From assembly GCF_011299595.1 (NCBI RefSeq), contig NZ_CP049867.1:3968001-4032000 (forward strand): DNA of 64,000 bases, read 5' to 3'. This DNA is from Nocardioides sp. HDW12B (GTDB lineage: Bacteria > Actinomycetota > Actinomycetes > Propionibacteriales > Nocardioidaceae). The notes under the pieces were generated by a model. That model had not been told where the DNA came from. It did no database searches and saw only the letters and a list, made by a program, of their open reading frames with translations. Below, piece after piece: positions 1-7,740 of this stretch; position 1 is the stretch's first letter; each line of letters begins with the position of its first letter. Position numbers and translations under genes: made by a program.

Positions 1-171
1 GACCCCCGCGGCGAGGTCGTGGCCGAGGCAGGCGACGAGGACGGCGCTCTGGTGCGGGCCGAGATCTCGCTCGACCTGGTGGCCGAGGCGCGCGAGGAGA
101 ACCCCTCGCTGGGCAACCGGCGCGACGCCGAGCCGTGGCCGGAGCCGCAGCGGTACGCCGCTCCGTCCTGA
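1..171 (+). CDS. Carbon-nitrogen hydrolase, C-terminal end (partial)
   Basis: Only the last 56 codons are present, open from the first base to a TGA. The tail contains DPRGEVVAEAG, then VRAEISLDLVAEARE and NPSL, which is how many nitrilase-superfamily (carbon-nitrogen hydrolase) proteins finish: the last core strands, then a helix and a short polar tail. None of the catalytic Glu-Lys-Cys residues is in view, so the substrate cannot be guessed. The assignment rests on recalled family sequence pattern only. tRNA-Ser follows after about 50 bases. Confidence 0.55.
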   Translation, partial: DPRGEVVAEAGDEDGALVRAEISLDLVAEAREENPSLGNRRDAEPWPEPQRYAAPS

Positions 172-223
172 CCCCGCCCGCCTCGTAGACTCCTCGGACG
201 CCGGGACCCGCGGGACCCGGCGT

Positions 224-312
224 GGAGGGGTGCCGGAGTGGCCTATCGGAACCGCCTTGAAAGCGGTCGCTGGCAGTGATGTCAGCCGCGGGTTCGAATC
301 CCGCCCCCTCTG
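224..312 (+). tRNA. tRNA-Ser (anticodon UGA)
   Basis: The acceptor stem GGAGGGG (224-230) pairs with CCCCTCT (305-311, one G-U) and is followed by discriminator G. The anticodon stem ACCGC/GCGGT encloses loop CTTGAAA with anticodon TGA. A long variable arm and the T-arm GCGGG-TTCGAAT-CCCGC complete a class II serine tRNA. CCA is not encoded. A TAGACT hexamer at 186-191 is a good actinobacterial -10 element; I see no clear -35. Confidence 0.97.
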
Positions 313-340
313 CTGTCCGGGCCGCCGCACGGCGCCCGGC

Positions 341-1948
341 TCAGGAGATCGTGACGTCCTGGAGCACGACCACCCGGGTGGTCACGTCCGTGACCGGGAC
401 GATGATCCGGTAGGTGCGCTGGCCCGGGCGCTGGTCGCGCACGACGAGCCGGACGGTGCCGTCCTCGCCGACGGCCTGCTCGGCCAGCACCACGCCCCCG
501 CGGACGACCTGCACGACGCTCGGCACCACGGCGACCCCGCGGGCGGTCACGGTGGCGTCCACGACGAACCGGCCCGTCCCCTCGGTGACGACGGGGGTCA
601 GCGTGGTGAGCGCGCGCACCGGTGCCGGCGCGGCGACCTCCTCGCGGACGCTGCGGTAGCCCTCCCGGCTCCAGGTGACCCGGGCCGTGAGGACGGACCC
701 CAGGTCCGCCCGGGTCGTCTCGTACTGCCGTGTCGTCGCGCCGCTGACGGGTGCGCCGTCCCGCATCCACTGGATGTCGCGGGTGGCGTCCGGTGTCGCG
801 GTGCCCACCGTGGTCAGCCGCAGGGTCTCCCCGAGGACCGGCGCCCCCTCGAGGACCGGAGGCTGCTGGACCACCAGGCTGGCCGGGGCGACCGCCGCGG
901 TGGGGGCCGACGACGCGGTGGCGCTGCGGTAGCCGGCGCGCTCCGCGGTGATGGTGACGCTCAGGGCCTTGCCGACGAGGTCGCTGCGGAGGGCCAGACT
1001 GCGTCCGGTGGCACCGGGCAGGGGCTCGCCGTCCGCCTTCCACTGGAAGCTGCGGGTGTCGGCACGCGGGGTCCAGCGTCCGCCGCTGGCGACCAGCGTC
1101 TGGTCGACCTGCGCGGTGCCCTCGATGACGGGCCGGACGGTGTTGACCAGGACGGTGTCGGGCACCGGTGCGGTGCGCTCCGAGCGGGAGGACGCGTCGG
1201 CGTACCCGCCCTTGCTGGCGGTGACCTTGACCTGGATCCGCTTGCCGACCATGGCCCGCGTCACCTCGAGGGTGTTGCGGCTGCCGGTCTGCACCGGCTC
1301 GCCGCCGGCGAGCCACTGGTAGAGGACGGCGGGGCTGCTCGGGTTCCAGGAGCCCGCGGTGGCCGACAGCGTGCTGCCGACGGCGGGCTTGCCGGAGACG
1401 ACCGGGCGGGAGACGCTCTGCATGCGCCGGTCGTTGAAGTGGATGAAGCCGCTCGGCCACCCCGAGGTCGAGGTGATGCGGGCCCAGGAGAAGTCACCGC
1501 CCCAGCTGTCCTGGGAGATCACGATCTCGGTGGGGCTGATGACCTTCTCGACGTAGGCCACGTGGCCCGCGGACCCGGCGGGGTAGACGCCTGCACGCCA
1601 CCAGGCGATCGCGCCGACGGCCGGTGTGCGGTCGGTGATCGACGACATCTGGGTGCCCCAGTAGGTCGCGTTGCCGCTGCCGTCCCACGGGCGCGTGCTC
1701 GAGTAGCCGTTCTTGATGACGCGGTAGGCGGCGTAGTTGGTGCAGTTGTGCCCGGAGTACATCCGCCAGTACATCTGCCCGCTCGCCGCGGCGTAGCCGC
1801 TGCTGCTCATCCCGGCGTTCGCGCACGAGGTGTAGCCCGTGCACAGACGCGTGATGGTGGCGCCGGCCGGCGCGGGCAGCGCCAGCACGGCCAGCGTCAT
1901 CAGCAGGGCCAGCACGGTGGGCAGGGCGGAGCGGCGGAGAGGTCTCAC
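341..1948 (-). CDS. Secreted CHAP-domain amidase with Ig-like repeats
   Basis: A 535-residue exported protein starting at a GTG preceded by GGTGGGA. Residues 1-30 form a signal peptide (basic n-region, Leu/Ala core, ending APAGA). A CHAP (cysteine, histidine-dependent amidohydrolase/peptidase) domain covers about 33-175, with probable nucleophile Cys69 (GHNCTNYAAYRV) and His129 (SAGHVAYVEKV). CHAP enzymes cut amide bonds in peptidoglycan. Three repeats of about 85 residues follow (near 180, 275 and 360), each with a YQW/FQW/IQW-type core and a G-x-P-V pattern, like bacterial Ig-like cell-surface modules, then a last beta domain. No LPXTG or membrane anchor is seen, so it is probably released or bound to the wall through the repeats. 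A likely -35 TTGACT lies about 70 bases upstream of the start. Confidence 0.85.
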   Translation of the reverse strand: MRPLRRSALPTVLALLMTLAVLALPAPAGATITRLCTGYTSCANAGMSSSGYAAASGQMYWRMYSGHNCTNYAAYRVIKNGYSSTRPWDGSGNATYWGTQMSSITDRTPAVGAIAWWRAGVYPAGSAGHVAYVEKVISPTEIVISQDSWGGDFSWARITSTSGWPSGFIHFNDRRMQSVSRPVVSGKPAVGSTLSATAGSWNPSSPAVLYQWLAGGEPVQTGSRNTLEVTRAMVGKRIQVKVTASKGGYADASSRSERTAPVPDTVLVNTVRPVIEGTAQVDQTLVASGGRWTPRADTRSFQWKADGEPLPGATGRSLALRSDLVGKALSVTITAERAGYRSATASSAPTAAVAPASLVVQQPPVLEGAPVLGETLRLTTVGTATPDATRDIQWMRDGAPVSGATTRQYETTRADLGSVLTARVTWSREGYRSVREEVAAPAPVRALTTLTPVVTEGTGRFVVDATVTARGVAVVPSVVQVVRGGVVLAEQAVGEDGTVRLVVRDQRPGQRTYRIIVPVTDVTTRVVVLQDVTIS

Positions 1949-2081
1949 CGTCCCACCATGGGTGCAGATGTGAACTCGTGGGGCTGAAATAGAGAAAAGT
2001 CAACGCGACACGCCGATCAAATCGGGCGAATACCGACGGCGGTCCGTCGGGCACCCCGACCCGTGGGACGGTGGCGAGCCC

Positions 2082-2456
2082 TCAGTCCGACCCGCCCACG
2101 TCGAGGTCGACGGCGTCGTAGGTCAGGTCGTTGACCCGCTGCAGGTGGTGCTGGAGGTCGACCACGAGCCGGCCGAGGCTCTCCCGCACGGCACGGAGGT
2201 CGGCGGCCTCGCAGACGGTGGCCGCCAGCACGGAGGTGCGGCTCTGCAGCCTCACCTGCTCGCGGTGGAGCTGGGCCGCCCGGGGCTCCAGCCACGGCTC
2301 CGCCTCCGTGGCGCGCTCGGCGTCGTGGTCGGCCGCCAGCGCCTGCTCCACCCACGCGAGGCGCTTGCGGACCAGGAAGCGCCAGGACTGCTGCAGCCGC
2401 GGCGGCGTGGCCACGGCTCGTTCGAGGCCGTCGAGGGCCAGGGCCAGTCGTCGCAC
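2082..2456 (-). CDS. Small helical protein of unknown function
   Basis: A 124-residue protein. I start it at a GTG with GGAGGTG six bases upstream rather than at the longer upstream extension, which reads as a Ser/Arg-rich shadow. It is almost wholly helical and charged (LALDGLERAVATPPRLQ, LVRKRLAWVEQALAADHD, REQVRLQSRTSVLAA), with no signal peptide, membrane segment or metal motif. I do not recognise the family; the heptad-like spacing suggests a helical bundle. Transcription runs away from the PH-like membrane protein on the other strand, and about 130 bases separate its stop from the CHAP gene start. Confidence 0.6.
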   Translation of the reverse strand: MRRLALALDGLERAVATPPRLQQSWRFLVRKRLAWVEQALAADHDAERATEAEPWLEPRAAQLHREQVRLQSRTSVLAATVCEAADLRAVRESLGRLVVDLQHHLQRVNDLTYDAVDLDVGGSD

Positions 2457-2625
2457 GGCGACACCTCCGTGGTGAGGGGGCTTCGAGTGTCCGCCCGCGT
2501 CCTCGCGCCGCGCAAGGGCCCACCTGGGCCGTACGCCGACCGGCCCACCCGGTGCGGTCGGTCGCGGTCCGGTGCGGTCGGTCGCGGGTTTGCCCCGCTC
2601 ACCGTCGGCCGGGTTCAATCGGGGC

Positions 2626-3084
2626 GTGCCCACCACCTCGTCGTACCGGCTCGCCGCCCGGGTCCGCCTCCGGCTCCTCGGCACGGTGCTGACCGTGCTC
2701 GGAGGCACGGTCGTGCTCGTCGGCCTGCTGGTCGCGCTGCTCGACCTGCCCTCGGTGGTGTTCACCACCGCGCTGCTCCTCGGGGTGGCGCTGCTGCTCG
2801 TCTCCGGGCTGGGACTGATGCGCGCCCGCCCCCTGGTCACCCTGGACGAGGTGGGCTACCGGGTCCGCTACCTGCGCGGCGCCGGGGAGGTCGCGGCCCG
2901 CTGGCGCGAGGTGCAGGACGTCGTGACCACGACCGTGCACGGCGACGACTGCGTCGTGCTGAGGCTGCGCGACGGTCGCTCGACCACCGTCCCCGTCGCC
3001 GTGCTCGACGCTCCTCGCGAGGACTTCGTGCGCGACCTGGGCGAGCACCTGCACCACGGGCACGGCTACCGCCCCGTCCCCTGA
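2626..3084 (+). CDS. Membrane protein with PH-like C-terminal domain
   Basis: A 152-residue protein starting at GTG (VPTTSSYRLAARVRLRLLG). Two hydrophobic segments lie at about 16-36 and 41-62, followed by a cytosolic region with the strand pattern PLVTLDEVGYRVRYLRG, ARWREVQDV and CVVLRLRDGRSTTVPV. That is typical of the small bacterial PH-like domains in two-helix membrane proteins. Function is unknown; such proteins usually act at the inner face of the membrane. It stands alone between a divergent helical protein and tRNA-Ser(GCU). The upstream in-frame extension to 2572 has no ribosome-binding site and poor composition, so it was left out. Confidence 0.65.
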   Translation: MPTTSSYRLAARVRLRLLGTVLTVLGGTVVLVGLLVALLDLPSVVFTTALLLGVALLLVSGLGLMRARPLVTLDEVGYRVRYLRGAGEVAARWREVQDVVTTTVHGDDCVVLRLRDGRSTTVPVAVLDAPREDFVRDLGEHLHHGHGYRPVP

Positions 3085-3183
3085 CCGACCCTCCGAGGAG
3101 GTGCTCGGCCGCCGACGCGGACACCGATTCGCTCCGGTCGATCCGGCCCGGGTAGCCTGTGCTCCGCGCTCCCCGGAGCGCAT

Positions 3184-3271
3184 GGAGGTGTCGCCTAGTG
3201 GCCTATGGCGCCCGCCTGCTAAGCGGGTTGAGGGCTAAACCCTCTCGCGGGTTCAAATCCCGCCACCTCCG
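3184..3271 (+). tRNA. tRNA-Ser (anticodon GCU)
   Basis: The acceptor stem GGAGGTG (3184-3190) pairs with CACCTCC (3264-3270), discriminator G. Anticodon stem CCCGC/GCGGG holds loop CTGCTAA with anticodon GCT. A long variable arm (GAGGGCTAAACCCTC) and the T-arm GCGGG-TTCAAAT-CCCGC are clear. A TAGCCT hexamer about 30 bases upstream is a plausible -10. Confidence 0.97.
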
Positions 3272-3295
3272 CGTGGTGACCTCGGACTCCGAGGG

Positions 3296-3329
3296 CGAGC
3301 CCGGACCCACCCTCGTGGGTCCGGGCTCG
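3296..3329 (+). terminator. Intrinsic terminator-like hairpin after tRNA-Ser(GCU)
   Basis: A perfect 15-bp stem (3296-3310 with 3315-3329) closes a four-base CCTC loop. There is no T-tract, as is common in actinobacteria. It sits between tRNA-Ser(+) and the stop of the metallophosphatase (-), so it could serve both strands. Confidence 0.7.
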
Positions 3330-3334
3330 TCGCG

Positions 3335-4933
3335 TCAGTCCTCCAGCGCGACGAACGGTCGGACCGTCCAGGCGCCCAGCGGCGAGAGCACCAGCGGCTG
3401 CACCCCGACCGGCACGCCCTCGCGGTAGGTCAGCAGCGTCACTGTGGCCTCGCGCCGGGGCTTAGTGCCCAGGGCGACCGCGTAGGCGGCACCCCCGGTG
3501 GTGCCGGTGGTGAAGCTGTGCCCCACCTGCCCGTTCTCGCCCTCGACCCGTTCCGGGCCGACGATGTCGTGGAGGTGGCCGGCCACGACGAGGTCGGCGC
3601 AGCCGCGCTCGAGAGCCGCCCGCCCCAGGTTGGCGTCGTGCACCAGCAGCGTCCCCACCCGCTGGCCGTCGGCGTCGGCGGCGCAGGCGGCGTCGGCCAG
3701 CCGGTCGCCGACGTCGGCGAACGACAGGCCGGTCTCGTCGCGCCAGCTCCCGAGCCCCGACGAGCGCGGGTCGGCCACCCCGAGCAGGCGGATGCCGTCG
3801 GCCGCCTCCACGACCTCGCCGTCCATGACGGTGAACCCGAGGTCGGCGGCCTGGCCGGCGACGAAGTCGCCGTGGTCGTGGTTGCCGGTGACCAGGTAGC
3901 GCTCGTCGTAGGAGGAGAACGCCTCGGCCAGCGACTCGAGGCTGAAGGCCTCCCACGAGGAGCCCGTCGACGTGTCGTCGCCCGCGTCGAGCAGGACCGT
4001 GGCGCCCCCGAGGTCGGCCACGGCGCGCGCCACCGGGTCCATGCCGATGTTGTCGTGGCGGTCCGAGACCAGCACCGCGACCGTCTCGTCCTCCTCGGGG
4101 CGACGGACCTGGTCGGCGACGGAGGCCAGGTCGTCGACGGCCTGCTGGTAGAACTCCAACCCCTTGCGGTAGCTGTCGATCGCGGACTCCACCAGCCGCC
4201 GCGAGGCGCTGGTGAGCAGGCCGCCCTCGATCTCGACCCGGGCGGCGTCCTGGGGCAGGGCGATCCCGGCGGGCAGGGCGGAGCGCAGCGACGACCACTG
4301 CTCCGGCGTGGTGGCCGACCCCTGCCAGGGACGGACGAGCCCGACGGCCGCGACGACGAGCACGAGCGTGACGGCGGTGCCCGTGAGGGCGGCGCGGCGC
4401 CGGGTCGCGACCAGCTCACGCCGGCGGCGGCGCCCCAGCACCAGCCACAGCCCGAGCGGCACCAGCCCGGCGACCGCCCCGACCACGGCCGCCTCCAGGG
4501 CCATGTCGAGGACCAGGCCCTCGACCTTGGCGATCTGGCCCTCCGGCTGGGCGGCCAGGAACGCGTAGCGCTGCCCGAGCTCGCCGTACGACGTGAGGGG
4601 CGTGCGTCCCAGCTCGACGTCGACACCCACCGAGCCGGGGGTGGGGTGGCGCAGCGCCGGCAGGAACGGGCCGAGGTGCACCGTGGCCCACCCGTCGAGC
4701 GTCGGTGAGACCACGGCCTCGTGGCCGGCGACCACGGTCTGCCGGGAGCTGTCGAGGAACGTCACCAGGGCGGTGGGCGTGGCGACGGCGGCCCACACGA
4801 GGACGGCGGCGAGCGCGGTGAGCACCCGGCGCCGCACGGGACGTCCGGTCGCCGTGGTCGTCGCGGTCGGGTGCGGCTCCTGCGCGGGCGCGCCGATCCC
4901 GGGGCCCGGGGTCGGTCTCGGCTGGCTCGGCAT
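3335..4933 (-). CDS. Membrane-anchored metallophosphoesterase
   Basis: A 532-residue protein. I start it at the ATG giving MPSQPRPTPGPG; the upstream extension is Gly/Pro/Arg-rich non-coding-like sequence. Three hydrophobic helices are visible in the N-terminal half (VLTALAAVLVWAAVATPTAL, AAVVGAVAGLVPLGLWLVLG, GTAVTLVLVVAAVGLV). The C-terminal half carries the calcineurin-like phosphoesterase signature in order: VSDRHDN, LLDAGDDTS, LVTGNHDHGDF, LVHDANLG and VVAGHLHDI. These residues bind two metal ions. The membrane topology places the catalytic domain on one face, probably outside. The substrate is not evident. It is the last gene before tRNA-Ser, separated by a bidirectional hairpin. Confidence 0.85.
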   Translation of the reverse strand: MPSQPRPTPGPGIGAPAQEPHPTATTTATGRPVRRRVLTALAAVLVWAAVATPTALVTFLDSSRQTVVAGHEAVVSPTLDGWATVHLGPFLPALRHPTPGSVGVDVELGRTPLTSYGELGQRYAFLAAQPEGQIAKVEGLVLDMALEAAVVGAVAGLVPLGLWLVLGRRRRRELVATRRRAALTGTAVTLVLVVAAVGLVRPWQGSATTPEQWSSLRSALPAGIALPQDAARVEIEGGLLTSASRRLVESAIDSYRKGLEFYQQAVDDLASVADQVRRPEEDETVAVLVSDRHDNIGMDPVARAVADLGGATVLLDAGDDTSTGSSWEAFSLESLAEAFSSYDERYLVTGNHDHGDFVAGQAADLGFTVMDGEVVEAADGIRLLGVADPRSSGLGSWRDETGLSFADVGDRLADAACAADADGQRVGTLLVHDANLGRAALERGCADLVVAGHLHDIVGPERVEGENGQVGHSFTTGTTGGAAYAVALGTKPRREATVTLLTYREGVPVGVQPLVLSPLGAWTVRPFVALED

Positions 4934-4970
4934 CGCGGCGAGCCTAGCGAGAGGTGGGACGACGGGACGC

Positions 4971-5702
4971 TCAGGCGGCGACCCGCTGCGACTGCCACGA
5001 CCACGCCGCGTCGACGGAGCGGTAGGGACGCCGGGGGTCCACCCCGACGGACCAGAAGGCAGCATGGGTGCGCTTCTGCAGCAGCGTCAGCGGCTCGTGA
5101 CGGTGCGCGAGCACCGCAGCGGCGACCAGACCGCACCGGTGCCGGCCGAAGGAGACGTCGGGGCGGGGGTTCTCGGCGATGCCGACCCCGCGCATGACGT
5201 GCAGGGTGAGCAGCGGCGCCTGGCTGGCCAGCAGCGGGCGCAGGTCCGCCACCATGCGCTGCAGGGGTGCCCGCAGCGGAGCCAGGGACTCCACCGGGAC
5301 GGTCAGCACGGTGGCGTCGGGGCGGGCGACCGGCTCGTGCAGGGCACGCGAGGACAGCATCCACGGCTCGGACCAGCGGCGGGCGTGGTCGGTCACGGTC
5401 GCCACGGTCTGCAGCCCGGTCCCGGGAGCGCACGCGAGGAAGACGCGCAGCAGGTCGCCGTGCGGGTGGGTGGCGGGATCCCACCGCTCGCCCCAGGCGC
5501 GCCACGGCTCGCTCGGCGGTGAGCTGAGGCCGGCCGCACGCCGTTGGGCCCGCACGACCCCGCCGGGCAGCCCGGCTCCGAGCCACCACCGCGCCCGCAG
5601 CATGCGGGTCAGGGAGTCGTGGGTGCTGTCTGGTCGGGCGGCGAGGGCACGGACGGCGAGGGCGGTGGCGCGGTCGAGGTCATGCAGGTGTCGGTCGCTC
5701 AT
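4971..5702 (-). CDS. HopA1-like protein (tentative)
   Basis: A 243-residue cytosolic protein with no signal or membrane segment. The C-terminal region RGVGIAENPRPDVSFGRHR followed by CGLVAAAVL resembles the conserved SFG-x-HRC-x-L core of proteins annotated as the T3SS effector HopA1 family, which in bacteria without type III secretion occur as stand-alone genes of unknown role, some near modified-peptide loci. The rest (Trp- and Arg-rich N-terminal half, HDSLTRMLRARWWLGAG) I cannot assign. It is divergent from the S8 peptidase operon, with a 10-bp inverted repeat in the shared upstream region. The family call is by motif only and could be wrong. Confidence 0.5.
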   Translation of the reverse strand: MSDRHLHDLDRATALAVRALAARPDSTHDSLTRMLRARWWLGAGLPGGVVRAQRRAAGLSSPPSEPWRAWGERWDPATHPHGDLLRVFLACAPGTGLQTVATVTDHARRWSEPWMLSSRALHEPVARPDATVLTVPVESLAPLRAPLQRMVADLRPLLASQAPLLTLHVMRGVGIAENPRPDVSFGRHRCGLVAAAVLAHRHEPLTLLQKRTHAAFWSVGVDPRRPYRSVDAAWSWQSQRVAA

Positions 5703-6051
5703 GTGGGTGGAGGAGCCGGCGCCGGCCGATCTGATACCTCCTGCGGGGACGGGCAGGAGAAAAGGACGACGGCGAGGTATCAGGGCGTGCCCCTCCCCCT
5801 CCTCCTGGGCATGGGAAGCCGGAGGGACCTGCGCGGACGGTGCTCGGGGACGAGCCGTCCGACGAGCGGCGCGCAGGTAGGTCCGCTGTCCCGGGGTGGG
5901 GCCACCAGCGGCGGCCCGGCCTCGTCCGGGGGGACGAGGCCGGGGCGCCCCGGCGGCACGGAGTCACGAGCCGGCGGCGCGCACGGTCTGTCGCCGCAGG
6001 GTGCCGCGGTCCTAGGCTCGGACGAGCGGCGCGACGGAGGAGGAACGGGCG
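5703..6051. other. Divergent intergenic region upstream of the protease-sigma operon
   Basis: This 349-base gap separates the HopA1-like gene from the S8 peptidase gene. It holds the inverted repeat at 5731-5783 and, at its right end, GGAGGAGGAACGGGCG just before the peptidase ATG, a strong ribosome-binding site. Reading frames crossing it (for example on the plus strand from 5544) have shadow composition. I find no convincing -10/-35 pair and no RNA gene. Confidence 0.5.
5731..5783. promoter_or_regulatory. Inverted repeat CTGATACCTC / GAGGTATCAG
   Basis: Two perfect 10-base arms, 5731-5740 and 5774-5783, are 33 bases apart in the divergent upstream region. They may be operator half-sites or two divergent copies of one promoter element, given that the operon downstream encodes its own sigma factor. 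The function is inferred from position only. Confidence 0.4.
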
Positions 6052-7740
6052 ATGAGTGGTGACCAGGCAGTGCCGGGTGGAACCCCCGCAGCGGCACCGG
6101 AGCCGGCAGGAGCGAGCGCGGTGAACCTCCGTCTGCTCGACCCCCAGAGCGCCTACCAGCTGCGCGGCCACGCCGAGCCGCAGCCGACGGCGTACGTCGC
6201 CGACAGCCTGCTGGTGCGCGGTGAGCACCCACGGACCCTCGAGGCCCTCGACGAAGCAGCCGCGGAGGCCGGCTTCGTCGTCGAGCACGACCCCCAGGGA
6301 GTCGCCGACCTCGCCCTCCTCGACGACCCCCGGCTGCGCGACCAGCGGGCGGACCTCGTCGCCGTCTGGACCCGGCGGGTGTGGCTCCGGCCCGCTCCGG
6401 ACGGTCGTGGCGTCCACCGCCCGATCGACATCTGGCGCCTGCTGCAGAGCTACCGCGCCCGCGTCGCCGGCGAGAGCGACCGGCTGGCCGACGTCGCGCT
6501 CGAGCACCCCGTCCTGGCGAGCCCCATCACACGGGGCCACCCGATCACCCGCGGTCACCCGATCACCCGGGGCCACCCGATCACCCGGGGCCACCCGATC
6601 ACGCTCGGTCACCCGATCACGCGGGGGCACCCGCAGGAGTCGGCGGCGGACGCCGGCGTGGAGGCCTACACGGTCCCGGGGTGGGGCGGACGGCAGCCCG
6701 TGAGCTGGACCGGCCCGCGCCCGGCGCGGTCGGTCCGGCGCCGCAAGCCGCGTCCGGTCGTCGCCATCCTCGACACCGGCGTGGGCGAGCACCCCTGGCT
6801 CGGACCCGACGTCGTCACGCGCGACCCCGAGGTACTCGACACCGTCATCGGCCTCGGCCCCGCCGACCCCGAGGAGCGCCGTCGCGGCACGTCGGACGCG
6901 CTGCTGGGCGAGCTCGAGCCGGACTCGGGGCACGGGACCTTCATCGCCGGGCTCGTGCACCAGGCCTGCCCGGACGCCCACCTGCTCGACGTACGCCTCT
7001 ACGGCGGGAGCGGGATGGTCACCGAGGCCGAGCTGCTGCGCAGCCTGCAGCTGCTGGCGCTCCGCCAGGTGCTGGCGGTGTCCGGCGCCGAGGGTCTCGC
7101 CCCCGTCGACGTGCTCACGATGTCGCTGGGCTACTACCACGAGCTGCCGGGCGACGCCGCCTTCGACGCCCTGCTCGCCGGGCCACTGGAGCTGCTCGGG
7201 ACGTACGGCGTCGCGGTGGTCGTCTCGGCCGGCAACGACGCCTCGAGCCGCCCGATCTACCCGGCGGCGCTCGCGCCGTACCCGGGCGGACGCGTCGCCG
7301 ACCGTGCCGACCGCGTGCCGGTGACCGCGGTCGGGGCGCTCAACCCCGACAGCACCGTGGCGCTCTTCAGCAACGACGGCCCCTGGGTGCGCTTCCTGCG
7401 CCCCGGTGCCGCCCTGGTCAGCACCATGCCGACGACGTACGACGCCGCGCTCGAGCCCTCGCACGTGGTGACCAACGCCCGCGGGGAGACGAGGGCCGCC
7501 CTCGACCCCGACGACTTCAGCTCGGGCTTCGGGGTCTGGAGCGGCACCTCCTTCGCGGCGCCGGTGTTCGCCGGCCAGCTCGCGGCGGCCTGGGACGCCA
7601 CGGACCGCGAGCCCGAGCTCGCGAAGCGGGTGGAGCGGATGCGGGAGGTGCTCGACGGGATGCCGGGCCGTCGGGACCCGGAGCCCGAGGCGGGCGCCGA
7701 GTCGGGCTCCGACGGCTCCTCCACCGGGGCGGGATCGTGA
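6052..7740 (+). CDS. Cytosolic S8 (subtilisin-like) serine peptidase with GHPITR repeat linker
   Basis: A 562-residue protein with no signal peptide. Residues 1-155 are an unassigned N-terminal domain; 158-193 are six PITRGH hexapeptides; the peptidase domain spans about 230-540. The triad is Asp241 (VAILDTGVG), His294 (SGHGTFIAGL) and Ser500 (SGTSFAAPVF), with oxyanion Asn in VSAGND. A disordered acidic/Ser-Gly tail ends the protein. Most subtilisins are exported; a cytosolic one joined to a sigma factor and a CHAT protease suggests an internal signalling or defence role. Its stop overlaps the sigma factor start in GTGA, so the genes are translationally coupled. Start ATG has a strong GGAGGAGG site. 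Confidence 0.85.
   Translation: MSGDQAVPGGTPAAAPEPAGASAVNLRLLDPQSAYQLRGHAEPQPTAYVADSLLVRGEHPRTLEALDEAAAEAGFVVEHDPQGVADLALLDDPRLRDQRADLVAVWTRRVWLRPAPDGRGVHRPIDIWRLLQSYRARVAGESDRLADVALEHPVLASPITRGHPITRGHPITRGHPITRGHPITLGHPITRGHPQESAADAGVEAYTVPGWGGRQPVSWTGPRPARSVRRRKPRPVVAILDTGVGEHPWLGPDVVTRDPEVLDTVIGLGPADPEERRRGTSDALLGELEPDSGHGTFIAGLVHQACPDAHLLDVRLYGGSGMVTEAELLRSLQLLALRQVLAVSGAEGLAPVDVLTMSLGYYHELPGDAAFDALLAGPLELLGTYGVAVVVSAGNDASSRPIYPAALAPYPGGRVADRADRVPVTAVGALNPDSTVALFSNDGPWVRFLRPGAALVSTMPTTYDAALEPSHVVTNARGETRAALDPDDFSSGFGVWSGTSFAAPVFAGQLAAAWDATDREPELAKRVERMREVLDGMPGRRDPEPEAGAESGSDGSSTGAGS
6523..6630 (+). repeat. Six in-frame 18-bp repeats encoding PITRGH
   Basis: Six tandem 18-base units encode PITRGH six times, with one change to PITLGH in unit five, joining the N-terminal domain to the catalytic domain of the S8 peptidase. 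Units differ at synonymous positions, so the peptide is conserved beyond simple DNA slippage. Each unit carries one Arg except unit five. Confidence 0.95.

Noticed and set aside
6523..6630. The 18-bp repeats considered as a CRISPR array
   Set aside because: Units are contiguous with no spacers, stay in frame and code for a constant hexapeptide.
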